Assembly: GCF_036711975.1 (NCBI RefSeq)
Contig: NC_091976.1
Coordinates: 10,230,001 to 10,294,000 of the forward strand
DNA length: 64,000 nt
Reading direction: 5' to 3'
DNA from: Onthophagus taurus
Taxonomy: Eukaryota; Arthropoda; Insecta; Coleoptera; Scarabaeidae
The notes under the pieces are model-generated. The model saw only the letters and a program-made list of their open reading frames with translations, was not told where the DNA came from and made no database searches. The position numbers and the translations under genes are program-made. This document shows positions 31,473 to 41,221 of the stretch, in pieces. Positions within the stretch are counted from its first letter, which is position 1. Each line of letters begins with the position of its first letter.

Positions 31473-32389
31473 TCAAACTTTCAAACTTGAAGAAAATTTT
31501 AAATGGTTACCTAATAATAATCTTTCAACGTTCTTTACATGTCGGGTTAATTGCGATGAGTGAGAAAAATTTATGGAGTTACTAAAGACATTTACGTGCA
31601 ATTCGTCAGATATCTTACAATTTAATTTAAACTTTTTACAGTTAGGGTGCCAACAATAACAATATATTATTAGTTTTCTACATTTCAAAATATTGTGGGA
31701 CTTAATGTTAATTGTATTAAATGTATTATTAACAAGATATAATTTTTCCGTTAATACAAAATGATATGTACTATAATTAAGACAAGAAGAACAGTTAGTG
31801 CTTCGATCATATATAGCATCTAATTCACCTGCAGTAAGTTTAAATGTTCCCTCCAAAACATTGCAAAGTCCACCGTTAATAGGATCAGGGAAAATATTTT
31901 TTGAATTTGGCGGTACAATTGTTCTTAAGCAAATTGGATTTGCATATATGTTAGTTAAGTTATCATTTAATTTTACACAATCATGTGTTACGTCTAATAC
32001 TGATTTTTCATCTACAGCAATAGAACAATCCTCAGTCTCAGCTCTCTCTAAATTGTTTTGATCTAACGAATTTATTATGGAAGTAAAATGCTGTTCTACT
32101 TCGAAACTGAATACTTTTTCTCCAATACGTTCAGCTTTTTCAATAGTTTCTATGTCATTAGCTTTATTTGCATCATCTATAACAATTACTATTAATCGTA
32201 GTCTCAATTTACTCTTTTTAATAAAATTCTGGACCACTTACCGCCGTCAATTATTTTATTGCGATTAGCTCTTTCTGATTTTTCTGAAACTCCAACAATA
32301 TTCGCGTAATTCTCTTTTATTATATTTGTAATTCTCAATCTATTCAGTTTTGTGTCGTCACTATACAAAGCGATCGAAGCCTCACTCAC
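31473..32389 (-). pseudogene. N-terminal region with FLYWCH/WRKY-like zinc finger
   Basis: Two overlapping frames (32389-32204 and 32237-31473) form the N-terminus, with a shift near 32220. The first contains IVGVSEKSERANRN and IIDGGKWSRIL. The second, 254 residues, has a Cys pair (NCSSCLNYSTYHF) and a finger-like end (CYCWHPNCKKFKLNC ... HSSQLTRHVKNVER). The last resembles the C-C-H-H plus H....R...G.ER ending of WRKY/FLYWCH fingers in MULE transposases. It stops at 31473, with the same frame running on for about 50 codons after the stop before another shift. Confidence 0.5.
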
Positions 32390-32399
32390 AATTTTTGAT

Positions 32400-32849
32400 T
32401 TTGTTTTTAAATTTCGAACTGTATATGATTTTAATTTTCGATTTTAAAAAGATTAAACAACTTTTCTCTTTCACTATCCATAATAATACACTATTAATAA
32501 CCAACGAATAAGAAACGAGTAATATTAACAATAAATGTGTGGTGTTGTTTTGGGTCGAAGAATAACCGTCCCGCCGGGGTGGCGTCTGTCCGGCAATTCC
32601 CAGGCAATCAGCGACGGTGATTTTATGCCGAGTTAGATTGACTTCTTCAGTTGTTACAAATTTTTATTTGTATATTATTACTTTTTCGCGGTCTCCAGCG
32701 ACTTACAGCCAATACATTTTATGTTACCAAAATTTTTTTATGTATGTATGCCCGTGTTTTTTAAACCCTTCATCGAAGACTCACATTTCAAGCTCACCAC
32801 TTTTTTCTTTAAGAAGAAAGATTAATTAAAATTTTATTATCGTTAAAAT
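32400..32849. other. non-coding stretch right of the Ulp1 element
   Basis: No gene recognised. A short GC-richer patch (32560-32620) is the only deviation. Confidence 0.35.
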
Positions 32850-32925
32850 TAGATCGATTAGAAACTCCGAACAGGCCAAAATTGGCGATTGTTTGAAGAA
32901 AACCGATTTTTACTAAAACCGATAC
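32850..32925 (-). repeat. single reverse-oriented unit of the 143-bp satellite
   Basis: The minus strand reads TTTTCTTCAAACAATCGCCA...TTTCTAATCGATCTAATTTT, matching about half a unit of the array at 26405-27090. It abuts the Tc1-like terminus at 32928. Confidence 0.7.
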
Positions 32926-32927
32926 TT

Positions 32928-33014
32928 TAGTACTACTTCCATACCAAATTTTATTGCGCTAGACACACGCGTTCAGATTATACAGAGTGTGCTCTTGAAT
33001 TATTTCCAACAGTG
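32928..33014 (+). mobile_element. Tc1-like 3' terminus fragment
   Basis: Matches the last 85 bp of the element at 41222-42619 (ACTTTAGTACTACTTCCATA ... TTATTTCCAACAGTG). The TA duplication is not kept at its right side. Confidence 0.8.
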
Positions 33015-33394
33015 AATTAATAATAAATTTGCGATACCGATAGAATATTTATAATACTGGGTTTAATACTACAACGCAATTACAATAAAACAAATTGTTC
33101 ATAAATAGCTTTTATATAAAATAATAATACAAGTTATGCAAAAATTTATAGTACAATCTATATACATGTATAATGTATACAAACTATGCAACACAAACAA
33201 ACGTTAACAAAATAAAACTCAAAGTAAGTTAACAACAATTAGTTAACAGCACAAAATTAAACTACTTGTCTGTGTACATTAACGAAGAATGTTTGTTTAA
33301 ATCACCATCTGTAACCTCAAAATTAAAACACGACTGATTATTTTTGTTAATTTCTGATTTAGAATGTAATATTCCAGATAATTGTTTCAGTGGA
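33015..33394. other. AT-rich spacer
   Basis: No gene or element recognised. Confidence 0.35.
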
Positions 33395-33900
33395 AAGCCT
33401 ATTTCTAATTTTCGTTTTGTCTAAATTAATTGTTCTGAAAATACACTCAACACAAGCACTGCTGTGTGGTGGTGCACTAACAAATTTATACAGTTCTGAA
33501 TAAAGCTGTGTACACCGTCACCTTTCTGAAGATTACAAACTTTTTTCCAAAATTGCAAAGTTTCTAGACTTGTATCTATTTCAGTACTATTCTGAAGCAA
33601 TCTCTATTCTCTATCTAAATTATTGATATCTGCAACTAAATGAGGGAAAAATGTTGCTACCGGTCCTAATGAATTAACGGATTTGATATTTTCTGGATCT
33701 AAAAATATCAATAACTTAATTGTCTATATTTCTGGAGATTTAAAAGGAAATCTTTGATAGAGTTAATGAGCACTTTCAACATAAATGTCTAAACATTTTA
33801 ATAAAAAATTATGTTGTTCTAAATTAGTAAGAATTCGATTTTGAATACCAATTGAAACTTTTGGTCCACAATAAATGTTGTCTAAAGATTTATAAGCAGG
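33395..33900 (-). pseudogene. hAT-like transposase C-terminal remnant
   Basis: The minus strand reads, with several stops, IYCGPKVSIGIQNRILTNLE, then QRFPFKSPEI, LLIFLDPENI, GPVATFFPHLVADINNLDRE, LETLQFWKKVCN. Finally, in another frame, it reads KFVSAPPHSSACVECIFRTI followed by KIRNRLSTE. This follows the order of hAT-type proteins of the SCAND3/ZBED class: Y.G, long helical middle, LDP, R.L..E..fW, and the dimerisation block P.SSA..ER.FS...KRNRL. It has at least three in-frame stops and is not functional. Confidence 0.6.
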
Positions 33901-34343
33901 AGATCTTTTCCTCAATCCTGTTAGCAGTTTGAAGGATAATTATTGTTCTCAGGAAGGATTGTATGCAATAAAACCGCAATTCAATTGATTCTGCCAATAT
34001 TTCGTATCTATTTCGATACTTCCTCAGGGCGAGTTCGTAGTACTATGAAATACAAAATAAATCATTCTTAAAGTAAATAAAACTAAAATTTACTTACAAT
34101 TGCACTGAAATTAACGAAAATTCGGACATTGTCAAAAAACCACGTGTGAAACTTTTATTGAGTGGCATTACAACGTGGGTTAACTCTGAATGAGTGAAAT
34201 TAACGGTTAATAAATAACAGCGCCACTGTAAATGAAGCTTATAGCGCGCGAAACGGATGGTAGATGGATAAAAGTAAAATAATTTTAAAAAAAAGTTCAC
34301 TTATAAAAAAGTTTATTTATAAAAAAATGATTAAACTATAATA
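33901..34343. other. spacer
   Basis: No feature recognised beyond AT-rich sequence. Confidence 0.35.
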
Positions 34344-34725
34344 TTAATCAACAACAAGTATAAAATTAGGTGTCCCACATTTTCGTTTAAGAGAACCACC
34401 TGGGGCATAAGACCTAACTACTCTTGAGTACGTAAAATTTTTCTTAAGTTGTGTAGTCTTTTTGTTACCATTCGCGTTAGAACCAAAATTAATCAGGTTA
34501 TTGGAAGGTAGTTTTGGGAACTTGGTATCATTATTTAGCCTGTTTATAGAAAATTGCTTATCTGATGTGTTGTTTGCAGCCATCATTGCTTCGTAAGCGG
34601 AAATATTACCATAAGTTTTTTAATTTTGGTTTGATTTTGGAATTCGGGGCAAGATCTTTCAGCGTAAGGAGTGCCTATCTCAGTCGCTAAGTGATTACCC
34701 TTACAAAATACGCACCTGGGGTTTG
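34344..34725 (-). pseudogene. LINE gag C-terminal fragment
   Basis: The minus strand encodes a zinc-knuckle half (RCVFCKGNHLATE ... RSCPEFQNQTKIKKL) and, after a frame change near 34590, YEAMMAANNTSDKQFS and a Ser/Asn-rich tail with KKNFTYSRVVRSYAPGG. The C..C....H......CPEFQ.Q..IK pattern is that of ORF1 proteins of Jockey- or I-type LINEs. The 40 bases around its stop recur at 42987-43025. No RT follows. Confidence 0.55.
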
Positions 34726-34741
34726 CTTTATTAGTAAATTA

Positions 34742-35010
34742 CACTGTTGAAAATAATTCACGAGCACACCCTGTATAATCTGAACGCGTGTGTCTAGCGC
34801 AATAAAATTCGGTATGGAAGTAGTACTAAAGTAGTGTAACTTACTCTCACATGGAGAGCGGCACAACTCTTTTGGAAGGAGAAACATCAATAGCGAGGTT
34901 ATCCCCCATCAGATCGTCTACAGTAAAGCTTTGTGCTCCGAAAATATTATGGATTTATCTTCACGCGTTCAGATTATATAGGGCGTGCTCGTGAATTATT
35001 TCCAACAGTG
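34742..35010. mobile_element. 269-bp deletion derivative of the Tc1-like family
   Basis: Both termini (CACTGTTGAAAATAATTCAC and its inverse) are flanked by TA (34740-34741 and 35011-35012). The interior keeps about 110 bp of the 3' side and 60 bp of the 5' side of the 41222-42619 element and loses the whole transposase. It is therefore a MITE-sized non-autonomous copy of that family. Confidence 0.88.
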
Positions 35011-35898
35011 TATATGAGAATATTTAAATTTTTCAATTTAATAATACTTTAATACTTTTTTTATTCACCCATCAATAATAAGAAGAAAGAAAACAATCAA
35101 TAATAACAAATAAAATAATAATAAAGAAAAAAAAAAAAGTAATAATAAATTCTAAATATTAACATAATCATGTAGGTGAACCACAAGGGATAGTAATAGG
35201 GATAGTAATAAAAATCAATTTCTTATTAACCCATTTAGGACCATAGTTGCGTTAACGCCACGTTCACAAAATGATTTTTTTTTAATATTTAAAAGCATTG
35301 ATTTTTGACCAGAAAAACACTATTTGTTTAAGAAGGATTTGAGCACACCTATACAATTTTTTATCATAGATAATTCCACTTTTACGCGTAAATATAAATT
35401 AACAAAAATGGTGAAATTTTTAGCATGGTAATATGAATTTAAAAGCATTGTAAAAAGGAACTCTTATTATATTTTTTTTGAATCCTGAATGTTTTTCATA
35501 TACAGCATACTTCACAGAACAAGAATGTGAAGGAATAGCTAATTATTTTTACAAAATCTAGTTTCCAAGTGACTTTGAAGTTGAACGTTGCGATAACGCA
35601 ACATTGGGACCTAGCCACTACCAGAAGATATACATATGAATTGCATTCGTAAACTTGTTTGAAGTTGTTTTTGTCACTGTGTTACGGGGGATGGATTGCG
35701 CCGAAGAAGAAACAACAGTTGTTGAATAAAACGAAATAATTTATTTACAAAATATGTACAAAAAAAAAACCCTCAAAGGTTTTTTTAAGACGAAAGGGGT
35801 CGTCTTCGAATTGGCGGTTGAAGTGCTGGCTTGTTGTCGCTGTTATCGTTGTCGCTGTTGTTGTCGCTTCGGAGTTCGGTTGGAATTGCCCGCTGATG
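35011..35898. other. AT-rich spacer with a piggyBac-like MITE remnant
   Basis: TTAA at 35226-35229 is followed by CCCATTTAGGACCATAGTTGCGTTAACG. An inverted counterpart (GAACGTTGCGATAACGCAAC, then TTGGGACC) ends near 35612 without the closing TTAA. This is the terminus style of piggyBac-type MITEs, with the right end degraded. The remainder to 35887 is A-rich spacer and the target of Jockey-A copy 1 (TSD 35888-35898). Confidence 0.5.
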
Positions 35899-36054
35899 AA
35901 CGGTGAACATGACGGGCCTCTTGAGGTACCTGGAATTTCTTCCCTAACCCTCTTCATCGGACCTAAAACAAACGGAAAATATATTACAAAATTTTCACTA
36001 ATTAATAGTGACATCGGAAGTGGAATTGGGAAGGACAGTCGGACTCCTGGATCG

Positions 36055-38736
36055 TCAGACGAGAAGCAGCCTTGGCCGTTTGTGGCGAAGGTGTTCAACG
36101 TCGTAATCCGTTAATCCCGCTAGGAGGGGATTGGGGTGGTTTTCGAGCCGCGTAAACTCGGTACTGGCCTTGTCACGAATGAACTCCTCGATGGTCGCCA
36201 TCTGGGAATCATTGTGCAGTGTCGCATTACTGACAAACCAAGGTGCATCAAATGCCATCCTTAGGACCTTGTTCTGAACAACTTGGAGTTTTTGCACGTG
36301 CGAGTGCGCGGCGTAACCCCAGACGGAAGAGGCGTAAGTCATCGTAGGTCTGATAACCGCTTTGTAGAGTCGAATCTTCCGTAGAGGATCCAACTTACTT
36401 CGGCGATTTATCAGAGCGTACAGATTGACCAGAGCTGCCTTCGCCCGGTTCGCCATCGACTCGATGTGACTTTTCCAAGTTAGTTTAGAGTCCAGAATGA
36501 CACCCAAATACTTGGCTTCAGAACGCCAGGGGAGCTCGTCCCCTTGCAGTATTGCGGTACTTTTATCAGCGTTGATTTTGACCCGCCACTTTGCGAAGTA
36601 GTCTAGCAGTTCGTCCGATGCTGCTTGCAGTCTACGAGCGGCGACCTCGGGGGACCAAGATCTGCTGTAGATGCACACATCGTCGGCGTACATCGCTAAC
36701 TGAGTGCCCTCAGAACGGGGTAGGTCGCTCACAAAGATACAAAAGAGTATCGGTGAAAGCAACGACCCCTGAGGGACGCCTGCAGTTAGGATTCGCTCTC
36801 TCGAACGCGTACCTTTCAATTTGATGCGCGCCTTTCTACCGTCAAGGTAGGACGCGATCAATTGAACTAACGCCAGGGGCACGCCCGCTTCTAGCATTTT
36901 GAACAAAAGTCCTTCATGCCATACTTTGTCGAACGCTCTGGCAACGTCGAAAAACACAGCACAAGTGCTTTGATTTCGATTGAAACCATCGGTTATGTGT
37001 TCGACAAGTCGCAGTACCTGGTGTACGGTCGAATGTTTGGGTCGGAAACCAAACTGTTCGTCCTGAATGAGGTTAAGATCTTGAACGGATCTTTGTAGCC
37101 TCGTCTGGACAACCCTCTCACATACCTTGCCGAGACAAGAAAGCAAACTGATGGGCCTATAATTTTGCGGGAACGTTGGATTCGCACTGGGTTTCGGTAA
37201 CACGACGACGTCCGCGCTTTTCCACTTGGTGGGAAAATGGCGCAGCCGGAGCGTCGCGTTGATGATCCCCGTTAGCGAAACGACCGCTTTTAAAGGTAGA
37301 GCCTTTAAAGCGGCATTTCTTATTCCGTCCGGTCCCGATGCCTTGTTCGACTTACATCTCGCGATTGCCTCTTTCACTTCGGTTGGGGAAGCGTGCTCGA
37401 TGTGCCGATCATCTTCTACAGCCAGTCGCCTGCTCACCACGCGCTCGACTCGATCGATGAAATCTTCATCTTCGTCATCGTCGCATAGCGGGCTGCACTG
37501 GTTTTCGAAGTTATCGGCATGAGCCTCCGCTTTCTCTTCGAGAGTGAAAGCCATTCCGGTTTCACCGTGAATGGGCGGCATGCGTGACGTGTTCCCCTTC
37601 AGCACCTTGACCATCTTCCAACAGGAGTGATCGCCTTCGGTGTTCAGGGCGTCGAGTTTGGCGTCGAAAGACGCGTATCGGAACTCCGCGAGTTCCCTTC
37701 TCACTTCATCGCGCAGACGGTTATAGCGTCTTTTGAGATCGGGATCCCAATTTCGCTGATAAGTCCGTCTGACGCGATCACTCTCCCGCATAAGTTCCCT
37801 GATGCGCGCTGGTAGCGCCCATCGACGGTCCTTTACGGGAATCGTGTTGGTCGCGTATCGAAGAGAATCCTCGATAGCGACCGTGAGTCGTTCAACAGCC
37901 TCATCCAGTTCCTGAGCGTTGTGGATCGGTCGTATTTGTCCCATATTGTGGTGCATGTGGTCGGTAAAAGCCGGCCACGATACAGTGGAACGTTCAACCG
38001 GGACGCGAACGTCCGGGACGTCTCCTAGCTGCAGCAGCACAGGGAGATGATCGGAACTAAGTTCGTTGAGCGTGGTAACTCTATGAACTAGTCTAACATC
38101 TTTCATTACAACCACGTCCAAAACGTCAGATCGTTGCCTTTCGTTCGACGGGTAATACGTGTGGTCGGCGGGGGCATCGGTGACAATGCCCGTCTCGTCG
38201 GTAAAACTCCGCAGTATTTTACCGTTCGCGTTTGCGATCCGACTGTTCCACGATGGGTGCTTGGCGTTTAGGTCGCCGGCGATAACCACGCCTTTGTCCG
38301 TATCCAAGACACCCGTTAGATCGTCTTCCAACAACCGCCGATTCGGCGGATTGTAGGCGGCGACCAAGCGGACGCACCCCGATAGTGTTCGTACCACAAT
38401 CGTAGTAGCTTCGAGATGTTGAAGAGGGGGAGTCAGATCCTCGTAATGATCCAAACTGGTCCTTACGAAGATGGCTGTCCCGCCGCCTCTTGCTCCAACT
38501 CTATCGTTTCGATAGAAGCGATAATTGGGCAGCCGCGGCCTGTCGCCCGCTCGCAGATGAGTTTCGCAGATGAGTATCGCGTCAAGGTCGTACCTTTCGA
38601 CGAACTCGCGAAGCTCATTCTGTTTACAGACAAGGCCGTTGGCATTCCAATAAGCCAACTCAAGCGAATGAGGTACTCTCGGTCTTCGATGAGTCATCAT
38701 AAGAGTTTCATCATCTCGGACATGATTTGGAGGCAC
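36055..38736 (-). CDS. Jockey-A ORF2: endonuclease and reverse transcriptase
   Basis: 893 residues. N-terminal apurinic-type endonuclease (residues about 14-240) with LAYWNANGL, ICETHL, GGGTAIFVR, VIAGDLNAKHPSWNS and SSDHLPVLL. RT (about 450-740) with NYRPISLLS, FGFRPKHST, FFDVARAFDKVWH, GVPQGSLLSPILF, the catalytic LAMYADDVCIYS and KYLGVILDSKLTWKSHI. The C-terminus ends LENHPNPLLAGL...RPRLLLV as in Jockey elements, with no RNase H. A short internal deletion relative to copy 3 removes about 15 residues at the position after TAILQG. The frame is otherwise open, so activity is possible but unproven. Confidence 0.92.
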   Translation of the reverse strand: MPPNHVRDDETLMMTHRRPRVPHSLELAYWNANGLVCKQNELREFVERYDLDAILICETHLRAGDRPRLPNYRFYRNDRVGARGGGTAIFVRTSLDHYEDLTPPLQHLEATTIVVRTLSGCVRLVAAYNPPNRRLLEDDLTGVLDTDKGVVIAGDLNAKHPSWNSRIANANGKILRSFTDETGIVTDAPADHTYYPSNERQRSDVLDVVVMKDVRLVHRVTTLNELSSDHLPVLLQLGDVPDVRVPVERSTVSWPAFTDHMHHNMGQIRPIHNAQELDEAVERLTVAIEDSLRYATNTIPVKDRRWALPARIRELMRESDRVRRTYQRNWDPDLKRRYNRLRDEVRRELAEFRYASFDAKLDALNTEGDHSCWKMVKVLKGNTSRMPPIHGETGMAFTLEEKAEAHADNFENQCSPLCDDDEDEDFIDRVERVVSRRLAVEDDRHIEHASPTEVKEAIARCKSNKASGPDGIRNAALKALPLKAVVSLTGIINATLRLRHFPTKWKSADVVVLPKPSANPTFPQNYRPISLLSCLGKVCERVVQTRLQRSVQDLNLIQDEQFGFRPKHSTVHQVLRLVEHITDGFNRNQSTCAVFFDVARAFDKVWHEGLLFKMLEAGVPLALVQLIASYLDGRKARIKLKGTRSRERILTAGVPQGSLLSPILFCIFVSDLPRSEGTQLAMYADDVCIYSRSWSPEVAARRLQAASDELLDYFAKWRVKINADKSTAILQGDELPWRSEAKYLGVILDSKLTWKSHIESMANRAKAALVNLYALINRRSKLDPLRKIRLYKAVIRPTMTYASSVWGYAAHSHVQKLQVVQNKVLRMAFDAPWFVSNATLHNDSQMATIEEFIRDKASTEFTRLENHPNPLLAGLTDYDVEHLRHKRPRLLLV

Positions 38737-40435
38737 AACTTAACTCGTGCGTCCCTATCGGATTTGTCGATCCGGATGATCCTTTGGGCTTTTTCGTCTG
38801 ACTACTAACCGCTTTCACGGGTTTCGCCGCGACTACTGGAGCCTTTTTATCCCCCCTTTGCGCCTGAGTAGGTGCTTTCGGGAGAACGGTCGCTTTGACC
38901 TTTGGGGCTGCCGCCGGCGCCCTCGTTTCCGCCGCCTTCGGGTGTTTTGGGCACCCTTTGTAGTTGGCGGTATGAGGGCCACCGCAAAGGACGCACTTGG
39001 CGAGCGCATCCTTTGCTTTGGAGCAGGAAGCCGTCGAGTGATCACCGGCGCACTTAACGCAACCAGGTGCACCATTGCACATTCCTTGGGAGTGGCCGTA
39101 ACGCTGACAGCGATGACACTGACCAACTTCCGTCTTCTTTTTAGCGCTCTCGACGGTAATGGTTAACCCCTTTACCGTCTTGAGGTCGAAAATCCTCTTG
39201 GCGTCCGCGGTCTTTTTCAAGACGCACAGAACCAGGGGAATTGGCCTTCGTTCAGAGCCCTGGCGCAACCGCTTCACGGTTTCAGGCCAGAATCCCTGTT
39301 TTCTCAGGTCGGCAGCAATGCTGTCCTCCCCAATACTGGTAGGGACGCCTCTAAAGACAACCTTTAACGGCTTATCATCGGGGAGGGCAAATGTATGGTA
39401 CTGGTGTTTACCAGCCATCAACATTTTCACCAGAGCGCGGTAGGCTTCCACGGTGGGGAGCTCTATCTTGATTCCTTGCGGAACCGCTCTGGCTTTCGAA
39501 AAGGCGATCCTAAGTCTCGCCATCTCCGCCGAAATCGAATCCCAGTTCTCCTTAGCGTGAAGGATTACCGGGGGGATCCGCTTGGAAACTGGTTCCATGC
39601 GGGGACGCACCGCCTCCGAAGATTCTTCCTCCAAGTCGCTGCTCGCCTTCCTTTTCCCTGCGGATTTGGATGGGTCGACTGCTACATCGACGTCCATTTC
39701 ACCCGGTGGGACGGAAGTCAGCGCCTCAGCGAAGGACCTCGGTAGGGTGGTGGTCGCCGCCTCCGCGAGGGAGGCGTTGCGGACTGCCGCGCTGGTCGTC
39801 GCCTCCACGGGGGAGACCGTACGGCCTGACGATTTGGTTGCCGCCTTCAACGAGGAAGGCAGTCGGCCTGACGTAGTGGCTGTCGTCTCCACGGGGGAAG
39901 CGGAACTTACCGGGCGGGCTTTTTTAGTCGCCGCCTTCAACGGGGAAGGCAGACGGTCTGACTTTTTGGCTGCCACCTCCAGTAGGGAGGCGGAACTAAC
40001 CGAACGTGGCGTTTTGGTCGCCGCTTTCAACGAGGAAGGCAGACGGCCTGATTTTTTGGCTGCCGCCTCCGCGAGGGAGGCGGAACTGACCGGACGTGGC
40101 AGTTTTGTCGCCGCCTTCAAAGTGGAAGGCGGGCTGCATGACGTTTTGGCTGCCGCCTCCGCGAGGGGGGCGGAACTGACCAAGCGTGAAGATTTGGTCG
40201 CCGCCTTCAACGGGGAAGGCGGACGACTTGACGATTCGGTTGCCACCTCCATGGGGGAGGCGGAACTTACCGAGCGTGGAGGTTTCGTCGCCGCCTCCAG
40301 CGGGGAAGGCGGACGGCTGGAAAGAACAGGAACCAACTTCCCGTTCTTGTCAACAATGTGTGTGTCGACCAAGCTTGCTAGCAAGCTAAAGTCTTCACAC
40401 GATACGGATGTGCCTTTTCCAAATTTAAAAGGCAT
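38711..40435 (-). CDS. Jockey-A ORF1 (gag-like) with repeat array
   Basis: 574 residues. Residues about 40-200 consist of six tandem 30-residue units (SLKAATK.PRSVSSASLAEAAAKK). After a KRKASSDLEEESSEAV nuclear-localisation-like stretch comes an RNA-binding domain (about 290-400, KIELPTVEAYRALVKMLMAG, FRGVPTSIGEDSI), then three zinc knuckles: CHRCQRYGHSQGMC, CVKCAGDHSTASC and CVLCGGPHTANYKGC. The stop lies 26 bases past the ORF2 start, a termination-reinitiation arrangement. Length and layout fit Jockey ORF1 proteins. Confidence 0.9.
   Translation of the reverse strand: MPFKFGKGTSVSCEDFSLLASLVDTHIVDKNGKLVPVLSSRPPSPLEAATKPPRSVSSASPMEVATESSSRPPSPLKAATKSSRLVSSAPLAEAAAKTSCSPPSTLKAATKLPRPVSSASLAEAAAKKSGRLPSSLKAATKTPRSVSSASLLEVAAKKSDRLPSPLKAATKKARPVSSASPVETTATTSGRLPSSLKAATKSSGRTVSPVEATTSAAVRNASLAEAATTTLPRSFAEALTSVPPGEMDVDVAVDPSKSAGKRKASSDLEEESSEAVRPRMEPVSKRIPPVILHAKENWDSISAEMARLRIAFSKARAVPQGIKIELPTVEAYRALVKMLMAGKHQYHTFALPDDKPLKVVFRGVPTSIGEDSIAADLRKQGFWPETVKRLRQGSERRPIPLVLCVLKKTADAKRIFDLKTVKGLTITVESAKKKTEVGQCHRCQRYGHSQGMCNGAPGCVKCAGDHSTASCSKAKDALAKCVLCGGPHTANYKGCPKHPKAAETRAPAAAPKVKATVLPKAPTQAQRGDKKAPVVAAKPVKAVSSQTKKPKGSSGSTNPIGTHELSCASKSCPR
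39838..40330 (-). repeat. 90-bp minisatellite inside Jockey-A ORF1
   Basis: Unit starts (CCGCCTTCAACGGGGAAGG-like) at 39838, 39928, 40018, 40108, 40198 and 40288, exactly 90 bp apart, so the reading frame is kept. Units differ by several substitutions. GC content is well above the surroundings. Confidence 0.9.
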
Positions 40436-40679
40436 TTCTGCCGATTAAAAATGAGGCAACAACTCACTTTCCCTTGCAGGAACAAACCCTAAAAAGGGCG
40501 CTCTCAGTTTCGAAAGAAACTTACCTACTCCGGATTACGCTTTGACGAGGTCACCCAAGTAGAATATGAACCTTCCACCTTCCTTCGCTTTCGCAGCAGG
40601 TCGGACGAATTCTTCAACTTCTCTCCAGGCGATGTTGCACTCCTCAAGACACTACACGGACTCTCTTCGCCCGCTGATG

Positions 40680-41221
40680 GAAACCCGGCCGCCTTAAATA
40701 GGCGCCCTTAGGTAAAACCCTATCAACCGGGCGTTGTGGTTGGTTGGCGACCGTCCGATCCGTAGGTAGGGTTGACGACCAATGGCCAAGCAGATCGAAC
40801 GGCGCTCAATTCGTACTTGGTGACAACTGCAAATAGTTGGTTAGGGTGGCATTCAGAGAATTGCTATCTGTAATAGAAAGAATATAATATATATTTTAAT
40901 TATGTTTATTCGACGAGCCGGGTTTCATTTACGTTTTTATTCACAAATTACGACAAAATTGAGAATATTATTGCTAGTAACAAATAAAGCATTTAAATAC
41001 ATATTTTATTGAATTTAGGTAAAGAGAAGAAAACGATTGTTTACGCAAATATAATTTTTCATACCTTTTTGATCTTTCCAAAGTAATGCTTAAAAAAAAG
41101 TTCACTATGTACATATAATATGTAATTATCAAATTATATCTCAGGATGATAAATACAACTTTTTTAAATCGGATATTATTATTCTATTTAAATTAACTAA
41201 CATATTCTGTTAACAATAATA
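40680..41221. other. spacer between Jockey-A copy 1 and the Tc1-like element
   Basis: The first 180 bp are GC-richer; the rest is AT-rich. No gene recognised. Confidence 0.35.

Larger units (their letters stand above)
27433..32389 (-). mobile_element. Mutator-like (MULE-like) element with Ulp1 protease, interrupted by a solo LTR
   Basis: On the minus strand a WRKY/FLYWCH-like zinc finger (about 31490-31690), a putative DDE region (30832-31332) and a C48 Ulp1-like protease (27433-28815) follow in one direction. This is the layout of Mutator-related elements that captured an Ulp1 peptidase. A 2.0-kb solo LTR at 28821-30827 sits inside the coding part. Superfamily assignment rests on domain order and motif style, not on termini, which I did not find. 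Confidence 0.55.
35899..40668 (-). mobile_element. Jockey-type LINE, Jockey-A copy 1 (near full length)
   Basis: A 4.77-kb element bounded by an 11-bp target duplication GCCCGCTGATG (35888-35898 and 40669-40679). From the right: about 230 bp of 5' UTR, ORF1 (40435-38711), ORF2 (38736-36055, overlapping ORF1 by 26 bp) and a 155-bp 3' UTR without a poly(A) tail, ending in GTTCACCGTT on the minus strand. Both ORFs are open. The RT and endonuclease type and the absence of RNase H place it in the Jockey clade. Confidence 0.92.

Noticed and set aside
32077..32268. Plus-strand small open frames across 31.8-32.3 kb
   Set aside because: Shadows of the minus-strand Ulp1-element N-terminal region.
35745..36098. 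117-residue minus-strand protein after Jockey-A ORF2
   Set aside because: It spans the Jockey 3' UTR, the target duplication and spacer; nothing conserved.
39582..40448. 288-residue plus-strand open frame opposite Jockey-A ORF1
   Set aside because: It is the antisense of a GC-rich repeat array in ORF1, which has the knuckles and the context.
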